The notes under the pieces are model-generated. The model was not told the DNA's origin and searched no databases. It saw only the letters and a list, made by a program, of their open reading frames with translations. Made by a program: the position numbers and the translations under genes. This document shows, in pieces, positions 1-9,945 of a stretch of 64,000 nucleotides of DNA (the stretch's first letter is position 1; each line of letters starts with the position of its first letter). Source of the stretch: Prosthecomicrobium sp. N25 (GTDB taxonomy: Bacteria; Pseudomonadota; Alphaproteobacteria; Rhizobiales; Ancalomicrobiaceae); contig NZ_JBBCAT010000006.1 in the NCBI RefSeq assembly GCF_037203705.1, positions 124,001 to 188,000 of the forward strand, in the 5' to 3' direction.

Positions 1-843
1 TCCTACGCGCTGTTCCCGCACATGACGGTGGAGAAGAACATCGCCTTCGGGCTGGAGATGGACCGCTTGCCCAAGGGCGAGATCGAGGCGCGCGTCCAGG
101 AGATGTTGAAGCTCGTCAAGCTCGAGCCTTTCGCCAAGCGCAAGCCCCACCAGCTCTCCGGCGGCCAGCGCCAGCGCGTGGCGCTCGCCCGCTCGATCGC
201 CAAGAAGCCCAAGGTCCTGCTCCTCGACGAACCCCTCGGCGCGCTCGACAAGAAGCTGCGCGAGGAGACCCAGTTCGAGCTGACCGACCTGCAGATGAAG
301 CTCGGAATGACCTTCCTGATCGTCACTCACGACCAGGAGGAGGCCATGACGGTTGCGGACCGTATCGCCGTCATGGACCACGGCAAGCTGATCCAGGTCG
401 CCACGCCCTCGGAGATCTACGAGCAGCCCAACTCCCGCTACGTGGCCGACTTCATCGGCGACATCAACATCCTGGAGGGCACGGTCGCGGCCCGGGACGG
501 CACGCTGGTGCGGCTCGCCGCCTCGGCCGTCCAGGCGCCCATAGAGGTGGAAGACGACGCTCCCATCGCGGCCGGCACCACCGCCTGGTTCGCGATCCGG
601 CCGGAGAAGGTCCGCATCTCCCACGACCCGCCGCCCGCGACCTTGTCGAACGTCGCCGCCGGTACCGTCTGGGACATCGGCTACATCGGCGACACCTCGA
701 TCTACCACGTGAAGCTCGACTCGGGCCCGACCGTCCGCGCCACCGTCGCCAATACCAGCCGCCTCATCGACCGCCCCATCACGTGGGACGATAAGGTCTG
801 GCTGTCCTGGTCGCGCGACGCCGGCATTCTCCTGACGAAGTGA
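1..843 (+). CDS. potG: Polyamine ABC transporter ATP-binding protein, PotG/PotA type (5' end outside window)
   Basis: The reading frame is open from base 1, so the N-terminus with Walker A lies outside the window. What remains is the signature LSGGQRQRVALARS, Walker B with D-loop (LLLDEPLGALDKK), the H-loop VTHDQEEAM and a C-terminal TOBE-like domain. This is the layout of the MalK/PotA importer ATPases. It would hydrolyse ATP on the cytoplasmic face to drive uptake of putrescine or spermidine. It is followed directly by two PotH/PotI-like permeases, so the three form one operon; a periplasmic binding protein gene probably lies upstream of the window. The polyamine substrate is inferred from family resemblance, and other cationic substrates are possible. 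Confidence 0.85.
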   Translation, partial: SYALFPHMTVEKNIAFGLEMDRLPKGEIEARVQEMLKLVKLEPFAKRKPHQLSGGQRQRVALARSIAKKPKVLLLDEPLGALDKKLREETQFELTDLQMKLGMTFLIVTHDQEEAMTVADRIAVMDHGKLIQVATPSEIYEQPNSRYVADFIGDINILEGTVAARDGTLVRLAASAVQAPIEVEDDAPIAAGTTAWFAIRPEKVRISHDPPPATLSNVAAGTVWDIGYIGDTSIYHVKLDSGPTVRATVANTSRLIDRPITWDDKVWLSWSRDAGILLTK

Positions 844-851
844 GGGTCGCC

Positions 852-1754
852 ATGGCCGCCACCAACCGCAGCTGGGGCCGCTTCGCCGTCGCGGCCGTGC
901 CCTACGCCTGGCTCCTGGTCTTCTTCCTGGTGCCCTTCTTCATCGTCCTGAAGATCTCGCTCTCCACGACCGAGATCGCCCAGCCGCCCTACACCCCTGT
1001 GATCGACGGCCTCGCGGACCTGTTCGAGAAGGCGTCCGAATTCACCGCCGACAACTACCGCCGGCTGGTCCAGGAGAGCATCTACGTCGAATCCTACGGG
1101 TCGAGCCTCTTCATCGCCGGCATCTCTACCCTGCTCATGCTGCTGATCGGCTATCCGATCGCCTACGCGATGGCGCGCGCCCCGAAGGCGATCCGCCCGA
1201 CCCTGCTGATGTTCATCATCCTGCCCTTCTGGACGTCCTTCCTGATCCGCGTCTACGCCTGGATCGGGATCCTGTCCCAGGAGGGCCTGCTCAACCAGTT
1301 CCTCCTGAAGCTCGGCCTCATCGACGAGCCGCTCGCCATCCTGTCGACCAATACCGCGGTCTACATCGGCATCGTGTACTCCTACCTCCCCTTCATGGTC
1401 CTGCCGCTCTACGCGGCGCTCGAGAAGATGGACGAGACCCTGCTGGAGGCCGCGCAGGACCTCGGCTGCACGCCCCTCCAGACCTTCTGGCGCATCACCT
1501 TCCCGCTCTCCCTGCCGGGCGTCGTCGCCGGCTCGTTCCTGGTCTTCATCCCCGCCGTCGGCGAGTTCGTCATCCCGGACCTGCTCGGCGGCTCCGACAC
1601 CGTGATGATCGGCAAGACGCTCTGGGAGGAGTTCTTCAACAACCGCGACTGGCCCGCGGCCTCCGCCGTGGCGGTCACGCTGCTGATCTTCCTGGTCGTT
1701 CCCATCGTGATCTTCCAGCACAACCAGGCGAAGCTGCAGGAGGCGGGCCGATGA
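852..1754 (+). CDS. potH: Polyamine ABC transporter permease, PotH type
   Basis: Inner-membrane permease of about 300 residues with six hydrophobic segments. The EAA loop (EAAQDLGCTPLQTFWRITFP) contacts the ATPase. The family is binding-protein-dependent permeases of the PotB/PotH branch. The ATG at 852 is preferred because GAGGG lies 5-6 bases upstream; a GTG at 840, overlapping the stop of the ATPase gene, is the alternative. The stop overlaps the start of the next permease by 4 bases (ATGA), indicating translational coupling. Probable job: one half of the membrane channel for putrescine/spermidine uptake. Confidence 0.85.
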   Translation: MAATNRSWGRFAVAAVPYAWLLVFFLVPFFIVLKISLSTTEIAQPPYTPVIDGLADLFEKASEFTADNYRRLVQESIYVESYGSSLFIAGISTLLMLLIGYPIAYAMARAPKAIRPTLLMFIILPFWTSFLIRVYAWIGILSQEGLLNQFLLKLGLIDEPLAILSTNTAVYIGIVYSYLPFMVLPLYAALEKMDETLLEAAQDLGCTPLQTFWRITFPLSLPGVVAGSFLVFIPAVGEFVIPDLLGGSDTVMIGKTLWEEFFNNRDWPAASAVAVTLLIFLVVPIVIFQHNQAKLQEAGR

Positions 1755-2566
1755 GACGCTTCACGCTGTTCAACGCCGTCTCGCTGACCTTCGGCTTCGC
1801 CTTCCTGTACATCCCGATCCTCCTCCTCGTGATCTACTCCTTCAACGAGGGGCGGAACGTCGCGGTCTGGGTCGGCTGGTCGACCAAGTGGTACGGCGAG
1901 GTCTTCCAGAACGAGCAGCTGATGAACGCGGCCTGGGTCTCGCTGCGGGTCGCCTTCCTGTCCGCCACGCTGGCGACCGTCCTCGGCACACTCGCGGCCA
2001 TCGTGCTGACCCGCTACGGCCGCTTCCCCGGCCGCCTGCTCTTCTCCGGCATGGTCTTCGCGCCGCTCGTCATGCCCGAGGTGATCACCGGCCTGGCGCT
2101 CCTGCTCTTGTTCGTCGCCGTCGACTTCGACCGCGGCTTCACCACGATCCTGCTCGCCCACACGACCTTCACGATGTGCTTCGTCGCCGTAGTCGTGCAG
2201 TCCCGGCTGGTGACCTTCGACCGGAGCCTGGAGGAGGCGGCCATGGACCTCGGCTGCCCGCCTGTCCGGACCTTCTTCCGCATCACCCTTCCGCTCATCA
2301 TGCCGGCGGTCGTGTCGGGGTGGATGCTCGCCTTCACGCTGTCGCTCGACGATCTCGTCATCGCCAGCTTCGCGTCCGGCCCGGGTGCCACCACCCTGCC
2401 GATGAAGATCTACTCGGATGTCCGCCTGGGCGTGAAGCCCGAGATCAACGCCGTTTCGACGATCATGATCGCGGTCGTCACCGTGGCGGTCGTCATCGCC
2501 TCGATCCTGACCAAGCGACAGGAAATGGAGCGCGAGAAGGCGGAGCGGCTCGCTGCGGCCGGCTGA
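1751..2566 (+). CDS. potI: Polyamine ABC transporter permease, PotI type
   Basis: Second permease of the importer, 271 residues, six membrane segments. The EAA-type loop is EEAAMDLGCPPVRTFFRITLP, followed by the family's usual SLDDLVIASF segment. It starts inside the stop codon of potH (ATGA) and so is made from the same message. It pairs with PotH to form the heterodimeric channel. The last about 20 residues are charged (KRQEMEREKAER) and cytoplasmic. No terminator is evident in the 70 bases before the convergent asmA-like gene. Confidence 0.85.
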   Translation: MRRFTLFNAVSLTFGFAFLYIPILLLVIYSFNEGRNVAVWVGWSTKWYGEVFQNEQLMNAAWVSLRVAFLSATLATVLGTLAAIVLTRYGRFPGRLLFSGMVFAPLVMPEVITGLALLLLFVAVDFDRGFTTILLAHTTFTMCFVAVVVQSRLVTFDRSLEEAAMDLGCPPVRTFFRITLPLIMPAVVSGWMLAFTLSLDDLVIASFASGPGATTLPMKIYSDVRLGVKPEINAVSTIMIAVVTVAVVIASILTKRQEMEREKAERLAAAG

Positions 2567-2636
2567 CCGACGGACAATGCGGGGCGTTTGCGCGGTTATC
2601 AGACCGGCACACGAGCGACGGGCGGCGCGCGGAACG

Positions 2637-4397
2637 CTAGCGGCCCGGCCACTCGTTCGGGATCGCGGGCTGCGCCCCGCTTCCGGTCGAGACGGTCACC
2701 GGCTTGGCGAGCGTCCCGCCGATGCGCACCGGGACGGCGCGGCGTGGCGGCCCGCTGCGGATGTCGCCCGCCTGCTCGGGCATCGTCATCTGGCCGGAGA
2801 GCGACAGGCTGCCGGTGGCGAGCGACGCCTCGCCGGTCAGCCGCGCCGAGAGCGCCGCGCTGTCCGCCTCGAGCCGGTGCACGTGCGCCACCCGGTCGAG
2901 CACGATCGCGTCCGCCACCGCCTTGTCGAACACCTGGGGCCGGCCGGTCCGCGGCGTCGAGAAGGCGATCGTCTGCACCCGGGCGCCGCCCACCGCGGCT
3001 GCATCCGCGCTCCGGAGCACGACATGCCGCGCCTCGGCGTGGAAGCGGCCCGAGAAGGCGTCGACCAGGCCGCCGAGCGTGGCCCCGAGCGCCTCGCCCT
3101 CAGTGGAGACCGCGAGCCGCCCGTCCTCGATCGCCGGCAATCCGAGCGCCGCGGCGAGACGGCCCGCCATCAGGTCGGCCCCGGTCAGCCGCCCGGCGAC
3201 CCGCAGGCCCTCGGGCTTCGCCTCCCCGCGCAGCACGAGACGGAGGGACCCGCCGAAGGCCGACGCTTCGCCGACCTCCGCATCGAAGCGACCGTCCTTG
3301 GCGAGCAGGGTCGCTGCCACCTTGTCGGCCTCCTGGCCCCCCGCCCTGAGCAAGGACGTGGAGAGCCTGAGGTCGAGGTCAACGCCGGAGAGCCGTTCCT
3401 GGTCGAGGCCGAGCCCCCGCCACCGGCCGCCCGCGAAGGCCGCCATATAGGGTCCGACGTCGAAGCTCTCGAAGGCCAGCGTGCCGCGCAGTTGCGGTCG
3501 CGGCGCGTCGAGCCGGACCGACAGGACGCCGTCGCCGCTGTTGCCGTCGAGCCCGAATCGGGCGTCCGACACCGTCGCGGCCAGCCCGAGCGAACGCATG
3601 CGCCCGTCGAGGGAGAAGTCCCTGAAGGCGCCCGGACTGCCCGCCGGTCGTCCCAGCCAGGCTGCCGCACGGCCGAGATCCGCCGCCGAGACCCGCAACA
3701 CGCCGTCGAGCTGCAGGCGGTCGAGCAGGAGCCCCTTGCCGTCGAAGGCGACCCTGAGCGGGGCCGATGTCAGCGTGAAGGTCGCCGACCCCGGCGTGCC
3801 CTCGGCGAGCGCGCGCGGCCCGATGCCCTGGAGCGCCACCGCGACCGGCTCGCCGCGCCAGCGGAAGGTGGTCTCCAGCGAGGCGCCGCTCGCCAGCCGC
3901 GGCCACATGAAGGAGGCGTTCACGCCCTCCAGGCTCTCGCGCCGGCCGGTTTCCGGATCGGCGATCTCCAGCGTGCCGTCTTCGACCGTGAGGCGCAGCG
4001 GTTCGAGGGCCGCGAGCCCGGCCTTGGCGGGTGCCAATCCGTCGAGGGACAGGGCGCGATCGAGCCGCAGGCTCGGCGCCGTCAGGGCGATTTCGCTCAC
4101 CGAAACGCGCCCGATCAGAAGGGGAAGGACATCGAGCCGGGCGGCGAGCTCGCGCATGGACGCCAGCCGCCCGCCGCCGTCGGCGCGATCGACCGCCAGA
4201 TCCCGGAATCGAACCTTGAGGACGGGGAAGACGGACACGTCGGCGTCGCCCGACAGCGCCACCGATGTCCCGGCGAGGCCTGACAGGGTGCGCGCCAACT
4301 CGGACCGGACCACGTCGGCTGGCACCAGATGCTTGGTGGCCGCGAGGCTCGCCGCAAAGCCGCCCGCAAAGGCCAGTCCGAACAGGAGCCTCTTCAT
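2637..4397 (-). CDS. AsmA family protein
   Basis: About 586 residues. An N-terminal signal anchor ([17 protein letters not shown]) is followed by a long periplasmic part rich in beta-strand patterns, including the AsmA-type opening [22 protein letters not shown]. AsmA-like proteins are related to bridge-like lipid transporters and act in outer-membrane lipid homeostasis. The start at 4397 has GGGGA a few bases upstream; the frame stays open to 4547 but adds no plausible signal sequence. It is divergent from the acetoacetyl-CoA synthetase gene and convergent with potI. Exact substrate unknown. Confidence 0.75.
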   Translation of the reverse strand: MKRLLFGLAFAGGFAASLAATKHLVPADVVRSELARTLSGLAGTSVALSGDADVSVFPVLKVRFRDLAVDRADGGGRLASMRELAARLDVLPLLIGRVSVSEIALTAPSLRLDRALSLDGLAPAKAGLAALEPLRLTVEDGTLEIADPETGRRESLEGVNASFMWPRLASGASLETTFRWRGEPVAVALQGIGPRALAEGTPGSATFTLTSAPLRVAFDGKGLLLDRLQLDGVLRVSAADLGRAAAWLGRPAGSPGAFRDFSLDGRMRSLGLAATVSDARFGLDGNSGDGVLSVRLDAPRPQLRGTLAFESFDVGPYMAAFAGGRWRGLGLDQERLSGVDLDLRLSTSLLRAGGQEADKVAATLLAKDGRFDAEVGEASAFGGSLRLVLRGEAKPEGLRVAGRLTGADLMAGRLAAALGLPAIEDGRLAVSTEGEALGATLGGLVDAFSGRFHAEARHVVLRSADAAAVGGARVQTIAFSTPRTGRPQVFDKAVADAIVLDRVAHVHRLEADSAALSARLTGEASLATGSLSLSGQMTMPEQAGDIRSGPPRRAVPVRIGGTLAKPVTVSTGSGAQPAIPNEWPGR

Positions 4398-4615
4398 TCG
4401 TCCCCGTGAGTGATCTGCGGCAGAGGCGAAGGCTCCGCCGTGAAACCCGACTCTGGTTCGAACCTCCGCCGCCCCCGAGCGCCGGATGTCAACGCCGTGC
4501 CCGCGTCGATAACGAGGAAGGGTGCCTGAAGCAAGGCCGTTTGGCAAATCGGGCCCAACGGTCCGTAGTCTTCACCGCCGGCCCGCGCTATGAGGACGGC
4601 GTGAGGGAGACGACC

Positions 4616-6595
4616 ATGACCAACACGCCCGAACCGCCCGCGGACGCCGGTCCGCTGTGGACCCCCGACGCGGGGCGCCTCGCCGGCTCGGCCTATGCCC
4701 GCTTCAAGGCCGAGGCGGTCGCACGCGCCGGCCGTCCGCTCGCCGACTACGACGCGCTCCATGCCTGGTCGATCGAGAACAGGGGCGGCTTCTGGGACCT
4801 CGTCTGGGACGCCTGCGGGGTGATCGGCGACAAGGGTTCCGTCCGCCTCGAGGACGGCGACCGCATGCCGGGCGCCCGCTTCTTCCCCGAGGCCCGCCTG
4901 AACTTCGCCGAAAACCTGCTTCGCCGCGCCGACGACACCACCGCCATTCTCTACCGGGCCGAGGATCGCCGCGCCGGGCGGCTGACCTGGAAGGAGTTGG
5001 GCGACCTCGTCTCGCGACTTCAGCAGGCGTTGGCCGCGGAGGGCGTCGGGGTCGGCGACCGCGTCGCCGCCATGCTGCCGAACGGGCCGGAGGCGGTCGC
5101 CTTCGTGCTGGCGGTGGCCTCCCTCGGGGCGACCTGGTCCTCCTGCTCTCCCGACTTCGGCGAGCGCGGCGTGCTCGACCGCTTCGGCCAGATCGAGCCG
5201 AAGGTCTTCGTGGTCTGCGACGGCTACTGGTACGGCGGCAAGGAGATCGACGTCGGCGACAAGGTCCGGGCCGTAGCGGCCGAACTGCCGAGCGTCCGGC
5301 GAATCGTGGTCGCCCCGGTCCTCGGCCGCGCCGGAGAAACCGCCGGGCGGATCCCCCATGCGGTCGCCATGGACGCCTTCGTGGCGCCCTTCGCGCCCGC
5401 GCCCCTCCGCTTCGAGCGGGTGCCCTTCGACCAGCCGCTCTACATCCTCTTCTCCTCGGGGACCACCGGGGTGCCGAAGTGCATCGTGCACGGCGTCGGC
5501 GGCACACTCCTGCAGCATCTCAAGGAGCACCGCCTGCACGCCGACGTCCGCCCGGGCGATCGCGTCTTCTACTTCACCACGCTCGGCTGGATGATGTGGA
5601 ACTGGCTCGTCTCCGCCCTCGCCTCCGAGGCGACACTCGTGCTTTTCGACGGGTCCCCCTTCGCCCCCTCCCCGGCCGTCCTCTGGGACTACGCCCAGGC
5701 GGAGGCAGTCACCCTCTTCGGCACATCGGCGAAATACATCGACTCGATCGCCAAGGAGGGCCTGAAGCCCGCGCTGACCCACGACCTCTCGGCCCTGCGC
5801 ATGATCTGCTCGACCGGCTCGCCGCTGGCGCCGGAGAGCTTCCAGTATGTCTACGACGCCATCCGGCGCGACGTGCACCTCGCCTCCATCTCGGGCGGCA
5901 CCGACATCGTCTCCTGCTTCGTCCTCGGCATCCCGGAGAAGCCCGTGTTCAAGGGCGAGATCCAGGGCCCCGGCCTGGGGCTTGCGGTCGACGTCTTCGA
6001 CGACGGGGGCCGGCCGGTGCGTGGCGAGAAGGGCGAGCTCGTCTGCACCCGGGCCTTCCCGTCCATGCCCGTCATGTTCTGGAACGACCCGACCGGCGCG
6101 AAGTACCGCGCCGCCTATTTCGAGCGCTTCCCGAACGTCTGGTGTCACGGCGACTTCGCCGAATGGACCCCGCACGGCGGCATGATCATCCACGGCCGGT
6201 CGGACGCGACCCTCAACCCCGGCGGCGTGCGCATCGGCACGGCCGAGATCTACGCCCAGGTCGAGCAGATCCCTGAAGTCGTCGAGGCGCTCGCCATCGG
6301 CCAGGACTGGCAGGGCGACGTCCGCATCGTCCTCTTCGTCCGCCTGAAGCCCGGGATCGTTCTTGACGAGGCGCTTGCCGGCCGGATCCGGACGAAGATC
6401 CGCACCGGCGCCAGCCCGCGCCACGTGCCGGCGAAGATCCTGTCCGTCGCCGACATCCCGCGCACCAAGTCCGGCAAGATCGTCGAACTCGCCGTGCGCG
6501 AGGTGGTGCACGGCCGGCCGGTGAAGAACAAGGAGGCGCTCGCCAACCCCGAGGCGCTCGATCTCTTCGCCGGGCTGGAGGACCTCGCCCGCTGA
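4616..6595 (+). CDS. aacS: Acetoacetyl-CoA synthetase
   Basis: Cytosolic ligase that activates acetoacetate to acetoacetyl-CoA with ATP (EC 6.2.1.16), used in ketone-body or PHB-derived carbon use. It is 659 residues, the normal family length. The AMP-binding P-loop [11 protein letters not shown] is near residue 280, GWMMWNW near 323, and the C-terminal catalytic-lysine motif TKSGKIVE near 620. The ATG at 4616 is chosen because GAGGGAG lies about 8 bases upstream and the next residues match the family N-terminus. No acetoacetate partner gene is adjacent, although two SDR genes resembling hydroxybutyrate-type dehydrogenases lie within 10 kb. Confidence 0.88.
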   Translation: MTNTPEPPADAGPLWTPDAGRLAGSAYARFKAEAVARAGRPLADYDALHAWSIENRGGFWDLVWDACGVIGDKGSVRLEDGDRMPGARFFPEARLNFAENLLRRADDTTAILYRAEDRRAGRLTWKELGDLVSRLQQALAAEGVGVGDRVAAMLPNGPEAVAFVLAVASLGATWSSCSPDFGERGVLDRFGQIEPKVFVVCDGYWYGGKEIDVGDKVRAVAAELPSVRRIVVAPVLGRAGETAGRIPHAVAMDAFVAPFAPAPLRFERVPFDQPLYILFSSGTTGVPKCIVHGVGGTLLQHLKEHRLHADVRPGDRVFYFTTLGWMMWNWLVSALASEATLVLFDGSPFAPSPAVLWDYAQAEAVTLFGTSAKYIDSIAKEGLKPALTHDLSALRMICSTGSPLAPESFQYVYDAIRRDVHLASISGGTDIVSCFVLGIPEKPVFKGEIQGPGLGLAVDVFDDGGRPVRGEKGELVCTRAFPSMPVMFWNDPTGAKYRAAYFERFPNVWCHGDFAEWTPHGGMIIHGRSDATLNPGGVRIGTAEIYAQVEQIPEVVEALAIGQDWQGDVRIVLFVRLKPGIVLDEALAGRIRTKIRTGASPRHVPAKILSVADIPRTKSGKIVELAVREVVHGRPVKNKEALANPEALDLFAGLEDLAR

Positions 6596-6626
6596 TCCGT
6601 CCGCGCCGCCGCAGCTGGAGACCCCG

Positions 6627-7295
6627 ATGACCGCCCCCCGCCCCGCCCGCCCGCCCGAACGCGTCGTCCGCGAGGGCCGCTTCGCGCGCATCGAACCGCT
6701 CGACGCCGCCCGCCACGGCCCGGACATCTGGGCCGCGGGGGTGGACCGCCCCGAGATCTGGACCTACCTCGGCTACGGTCCCTTCGCCGACGAGGCCGCC
6801 TTCCTGGTCTGGCTCGCCACCCGCGACACCCTCTCGGACCCGCTCTACTTCGCCGTCGTCGACCGGTCGACGGGGCGGGCGCTCGGCTGCGCCACCCTGA
6901 TGGAGATCAGGCCGGCCCAAGGGGTGATCGAGGTCGGCCACATCTTCTTCTCGCCGTCCCTCCAACGCACCCCGATCGCCACCGAGGCGATCTTCCTCCT
7001 GATGGCCTATGTGTTCGACGAGCTCGGCTACCGGCGCTTCGAATGGAAATGCGACAACGGCAACGAGCCCTCCAAGCGCGCCGCCCGCCGCTTCGGCTTC
7101 ACCCCCGAGGGCGTCTTCCGTCAGCACATGATCGTCAAGGGCCGCAATCGCGACACCGCCTGGTTCTCCATCCTGGACCGGGAATGGCCGGCCCTGAAGC
7201 CGGCCTTCGAGTCCTGGCTCTCGCCGGAGAACTTCGACCCCGAGGGCCGCCAGAGGCGCTCCCTCGGGTCCCTCACGGGCGCCGGCGCGTCCTGA
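6627..7295 (+). CDS. GNAT family N-acetyltransferase (RimJ/RimL-like)
   Basis: 222-residue cytosolic protein of the RimJ/RimL branch of GNAT acetyltransferases. The mid-protein segment EVGHIFFSPSLQRTPIATEA and the later EWKCDNGNEPSKRAARRFGF correspond to the acetyl-CoA-binding and acceptor-side motifs of that branch. Its acceptor (a protein N-terminus or a small molecule) cannot be read from sequence. It follows the acetoacetyl-CoA synthetase by 31 bases and may share its transcript. The C-terminal 20 residues are basic and low-complexity. Confidence 0.8.
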   Translation: MTAPRPARPPERVVREGRFARIEPLDAARHGPDIWAAGVDRPEIWTYLGYGPFADEAAFLVWLATRDTLSDPLYFAVVDRSTGRALGCATLMEIRPAQGVIEVGHIFFSPSLQRTPIATEAIFLLMAYVFDELGYRRFEWKCDNGNEPSKRAARRFGFTPEGVFRQHMIVKGRNRDTAWFSILDREWPALKPAFESWLSPENFDPEGRQRRSLGSLTGAGAS

Positions 7296-7403
7296 GAGGC
7301 GCGACATTCATCGGAGGAATGCAGGCGGGCCGGCTTCCCCGCAGGCCCGTTCCGGCCTAAGAAGACGACCACAATCCGTAACATGGTAGCAGGAGAGGAC
7401 GAC

Positions 7404-8159
7404 ATGGCGGGACGACTTCAGGGCAAGCGAGCCTTCTGCACGGCCGCGGGGGCCGGCATCGGCCGGGCGACCGCCATCGCGTTCGCGCGCGAGGGCGCCC
7501 ACGTGATCGCCACCGACCTCGATCTCGCCAAGATCGCCGACCTGAAGGACCACGGGGTCGCCGAGGTCCAGCCGCTCGACGTCCTCTCGACCGCCGCGGT
7601 CGCGGCCACCGCCGAGGCCGTCGGGCCGGTCGACATCCTGTTCAACTGCGCCGGCTTCGTGCACCACGGCACGATCCTCGACTGCTCCGAGCACGACTGG
7701 GACTTCTCCTTCGACCTGAACGTCAAGTCGATGCACCGGACGATCCGGGCCTTCCTGCCGGGAATGCTGGACAAGGGCGCCGGGTCCATCGTCAACATCG
7801 CGTCCGGCGCCGGCTCGGTGCGCGGCATCCCGAACCGCTACGTCTACGGGGCCACCAAGGCCGCCGTGATCGGACTGACCAAGGCGGTCGCGGCCGACTA
7901 CATCAAGCGCGGCATCCGGGCCAACGCGATCTGCCCGGGCACCATCGAGAGCCCGTCCCTCGACGACCGCATCGCCACGCTCGCCAGGACCACCGGCCAG
8001 CCCGTGGAGAGCGTCCGCCAGGCCTTCGTCGACCGCCAGCCCATGGGTCGCCTGGGCAAGCCGGAGGAGATCGCCATGCTGGCCGTCTACCTCGCCTCCG
8101 ACGAGGCGAGCTACACCACCGGCCAGATCCACCTCGCCGACGGCGGCTTCGCGCTCTGA
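7404..8159 (+). CDS. SDR family oxidoreductase (BDH2 / 2-keto-3-deoxy-L-fuconate dehydrogenase-like)
   Basis: 251-residue NAD(H)-dependent short-chain dehydrogenase. The nucleotide-binding loop is AAGAGIG at residues 14-20 and the catalytic Y-x3-K is Y148/K152. The C-terminal half (CPGTIESPS, then FVDRQPMGRLGKPEEIAML) resembles the BDH2/DHRS6 branch, which includes 3-hydroxybutyrate and 2-keto-3-deoxy-L-fuconate dehydrogenases. Start 7404 has AGGAGAGG 5 bases upstream, better than the ATG at 7383. The nearby DenD and sugar-acid transporter make a sugar-acid substrate attractive; the upstream acetoacetyl-CoA synthetase would favour hydroxybutyrate. The sequence does not decide between them. 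Confidence 0.8.
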   Translation: MAGRLQGKRAFCTAAGAGIGRATAIAFAREGAHVIATDLDLAKIADLKDHGVAEVQPLDVLSTAAVAATAEAVGPVDILFNCAGFVHHGTILDCSEHDWDFSFDLNVKSMHRTIRAFLPGMLDKGAGSIVNIASGAGSVRGIPNRYVYGATKAAVIGLTKAVAADYIKRGIRANAICPGTIESPSLDDRIATLARTTGQPVESVRQAFVDRQPMGRLGKPEEIAMLAVYLASDEASYTTGQIHLADGGFAL

Positions 8160-8217
8160 GGCTTGGTGCTCGGCCGGATGCCGAACTATGCTGTCCCATT
8201 CGGGAGGACCGCACGTC

Positions 8218-8472
8218 ATGGCTTTTCCTCGCGCACGCTATCCGCAACTCCCGGCCGAGATCGTCTCCAACCCCGAGATCATGGGCGGGCGACCCTGCAT
8301 CGCGGGCACCCGCATCCCGGCGGATGCCATCGTGGCCCAGATCCGGGCCGGCCTTGCAGACGCCGACATCTTCCGTCACTACCCCGGTCTTCCGGTGGAC
8401 GGGATCGAGGTGGTTCGCACGTGGGCTCTGGACCAGGGCTTGTCCCTGACCCCCGACGAACAATCCCGATGA
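8218..8472 (+). CDS. DUF433 antitoxin
   Basis: 84 residues matching the DUF433 (VapB45-like) pattern: the core NPEIMGGRPCIAGTRIPADA is followed by a helix-turn-helix-like stretch. Proteins of this family bind DNA and neutralise DUF5615 toxins encoded next to them, as is the case here. The ATG at 8218 is preferred over 8188 because GGAGG lies about 10 bases upstream of it. The stop overlaps the toxin start by 4 bases (ATGA), typical of a coupled toxin-antitoxin operon. Toxin-antitoxin function is inferred from family and arrangement. Confidence 0.8.
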   Translation: MAFPRARYPQLPAEIVSNPEIMGGRPCIAGTRIPADAIVAQIRAGLADADIFRHYPGLPVDGIEVVRTWALDQGLSLTPDEQSR

Positions 8473-8846
8473 ATCGCTTCCTCGTGGACGAGTGTCTGTC
8501 GCCTCTCCTGGCCGAAACGGCTCGGGCCCGTGGCTACGATTCCGTGCACGTGGTCTGGCTCGGTCGCTCCGCCGCCAGCGACCGAGATGTTATGCGCATC
8601 GCCCTGGAGCGCGACTACATTGTCGTAACCAACAATGCGCGAGATTTCCTGAAGATCTATCGAGGGCTGGAGCTACATCCGGGGCTGCTCCTCGTTCTGC
8701 CGGTCGTATCCGGCCCGAAGCAGAACCAGCTCTTTGTCGCTTTGCTCGACTTCGTCGAAGCCAGGGCCGAGATCGTCAACCAGGTGGTATCGATCGACGA
8801 GACCGGCGGGATCTCCATCCAGGACTGGTCCCGCGACCGCACCTGA
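8469..8846 (+). CDS. DUF5615 PIN-like toxin
   Basis: 125 residues of the DUF5615 PIN-like family. Acidic residues sit in the N-terminal FLVDECLSP and in the central DYIVVTNNARDF, the layout of a metal-dependent RNase of the PIN fold. It starts inside the stop codon of the DUF433 gene. The pair would form a type II toxin-antitoxin unit. The genes lie between a sugar-type SDR and denD, on the same strand with only 24 bases before denD, so they may be co-transcribed with metabolic genes. Confidence 0.8.
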   Translation: MNRFLVDECLSPLLAETARARGYDSVHVVWLGRSAASDRDVMRIALERDYIVVTNNARDFLKIYRGLELHPGLLLVLPVVSGPKQNQLFVALLDFVEARAEIVNQVVSIDETGGISIQDWSRDRT

Positions 8847-8870
8847 CTGCAAGCACGAGGACCCATTCCC

Positions 8871-9851
8871 ATGCATATCCTGATCATCGGTGCCGCCGGC
8901 ATGGTCGGCCGCAAGCTGACCGACCGGCTCCTCGAGAACGGCGCGCTCGGCGGCGAGCGGATCACCGCCATGACGCTCACGGACGTCGTCGTGCCGGACC
9001 GGCCCGAGGCTCCGTTCCCCATCGTGACGCTTCAGGGCGACCTCTCCGCCCCCGGCGAGGCCGAGCGCCTGGTGGCGGCGCGGCCTTCGGTCATCTTCCA
9101 TCTCGCCGCGATCGTGTCGGGCGAGGCGGAGGCGGACTTCGAGAAGGGCTACCGCATCAACCTCGACGGCACCCGCTTCCTGTTCGACGCCGTCCGCCGA
9201 ATCGGCAACGGCTACAAGCCGCGCCTGGTCTTCACCTCGTCCATCGCCGTCTTCGGCGCCCCCTTCCCGGACGCGATCGGCGACGAGTTCTTCACGACGC
9301 CGCTGACCTCCTACGGCACCCAGAAGGCGATCGGCGAACTGCTCCTCTCCGACTACTCCCGCCGCGGCTTCTTCGACGGCGTCGGCATCCGCCTGCCGAC
9401 CATCTGCGTCCGGCCCGGCAAGCCCAACAAGGCCGCCTCCGGCTTCTTCTCGAACATCATCCGCGAGCCGCTCGCCGGACAGGAGGCCGTCCTGCCCGTC
9501 GACGAGGACGTCCGCCACTGGCATGCGTCGCCCCGCTCCGCCGTCGGCTTCCTGATCCACGCCGCCACGATGGACACCGCCGCGCTCGGCTGGCGCCGCA
9601 ACCTCAGCATGCCCGGCCTGTCCGTGACCGTCGGCGAGCAGATCGAGGCGCTGCGCCGCGTCGCCGGCGACTCCGTCGTCGCCCGGATCCGCCGCGAGCC
9701 GGACGCCACCATCCGCGGCATCGTCGCCGGCTGGCCGCGCAATTTCGACGCCTCGCGCGCGCAATCCCTCGGGTTCAAGGCCGAGAAGACCTTCGACGAG
9801 ATCATCCGGGTCCATATCGAGGACGAGCTCGGCGGCACCTGGGCGAAGTGA
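8871..9851 (+). CDS. denD: D-erythronate dehydrogenase (DenD-like NAD-dependent epimerase/dehydratase)
   Basis: 326-residue extended SDR. The Rossmann loop GAAGMVG lies at residues 7-13 and the catalytic Y148-x3-K152 falls in TSYGTQKAIGE. The whole protein, including IRLPTICVRPGKPNKAASGF, matches the DenD branch, which oxidises D-erythronate at C2 as the first step of four-carbon acid sugar catabolism. A tripartite tricarboxylate transporter and a TetR regulator follow on the same strand. The later pathway genes (OtnK-type kinase, aldolase, isomerase) are not in the window, so a complete erythronate route is not shown here. Confidence 0.8.
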   Translation: MHILIIGAAGMVGRKLTDRLLENGALGGERITAMTLTDVVVPDRPEAPFPIVTLQGDLSAPGEAERLVAARPSVIFHLAAIVSGEAEADFEKGYRINLDGTRFLFDAVRRIGNGYKPRLVFTSSIAVFGAPFPDAIGDEFFTTPLTSYGTQKAIGELLLSDYSRRGFFDGVGIRLPTICVRPGKPNKAASGFFSNIIREPLAGQEAVLPVDEDVRHWHASPRSAVGFLIHAATMDTAALGWRRNLSMPGLSVTVGEQIEALRRVAGDSVVARIRREPDATIRGIVAGWPRNFDASRAQSLGFKAEKTFDEIIRVHIEDELGGTWAK

Positions 9852-9945
9852 GCGAGGGCCCGGCCGCCGCGGATCCCGGCCGCCGACGCGGTCGCGGCAT
9901 ATGCATTCACGGTCACGCTTCTGTCAGGAACCATTCGGTTACATC

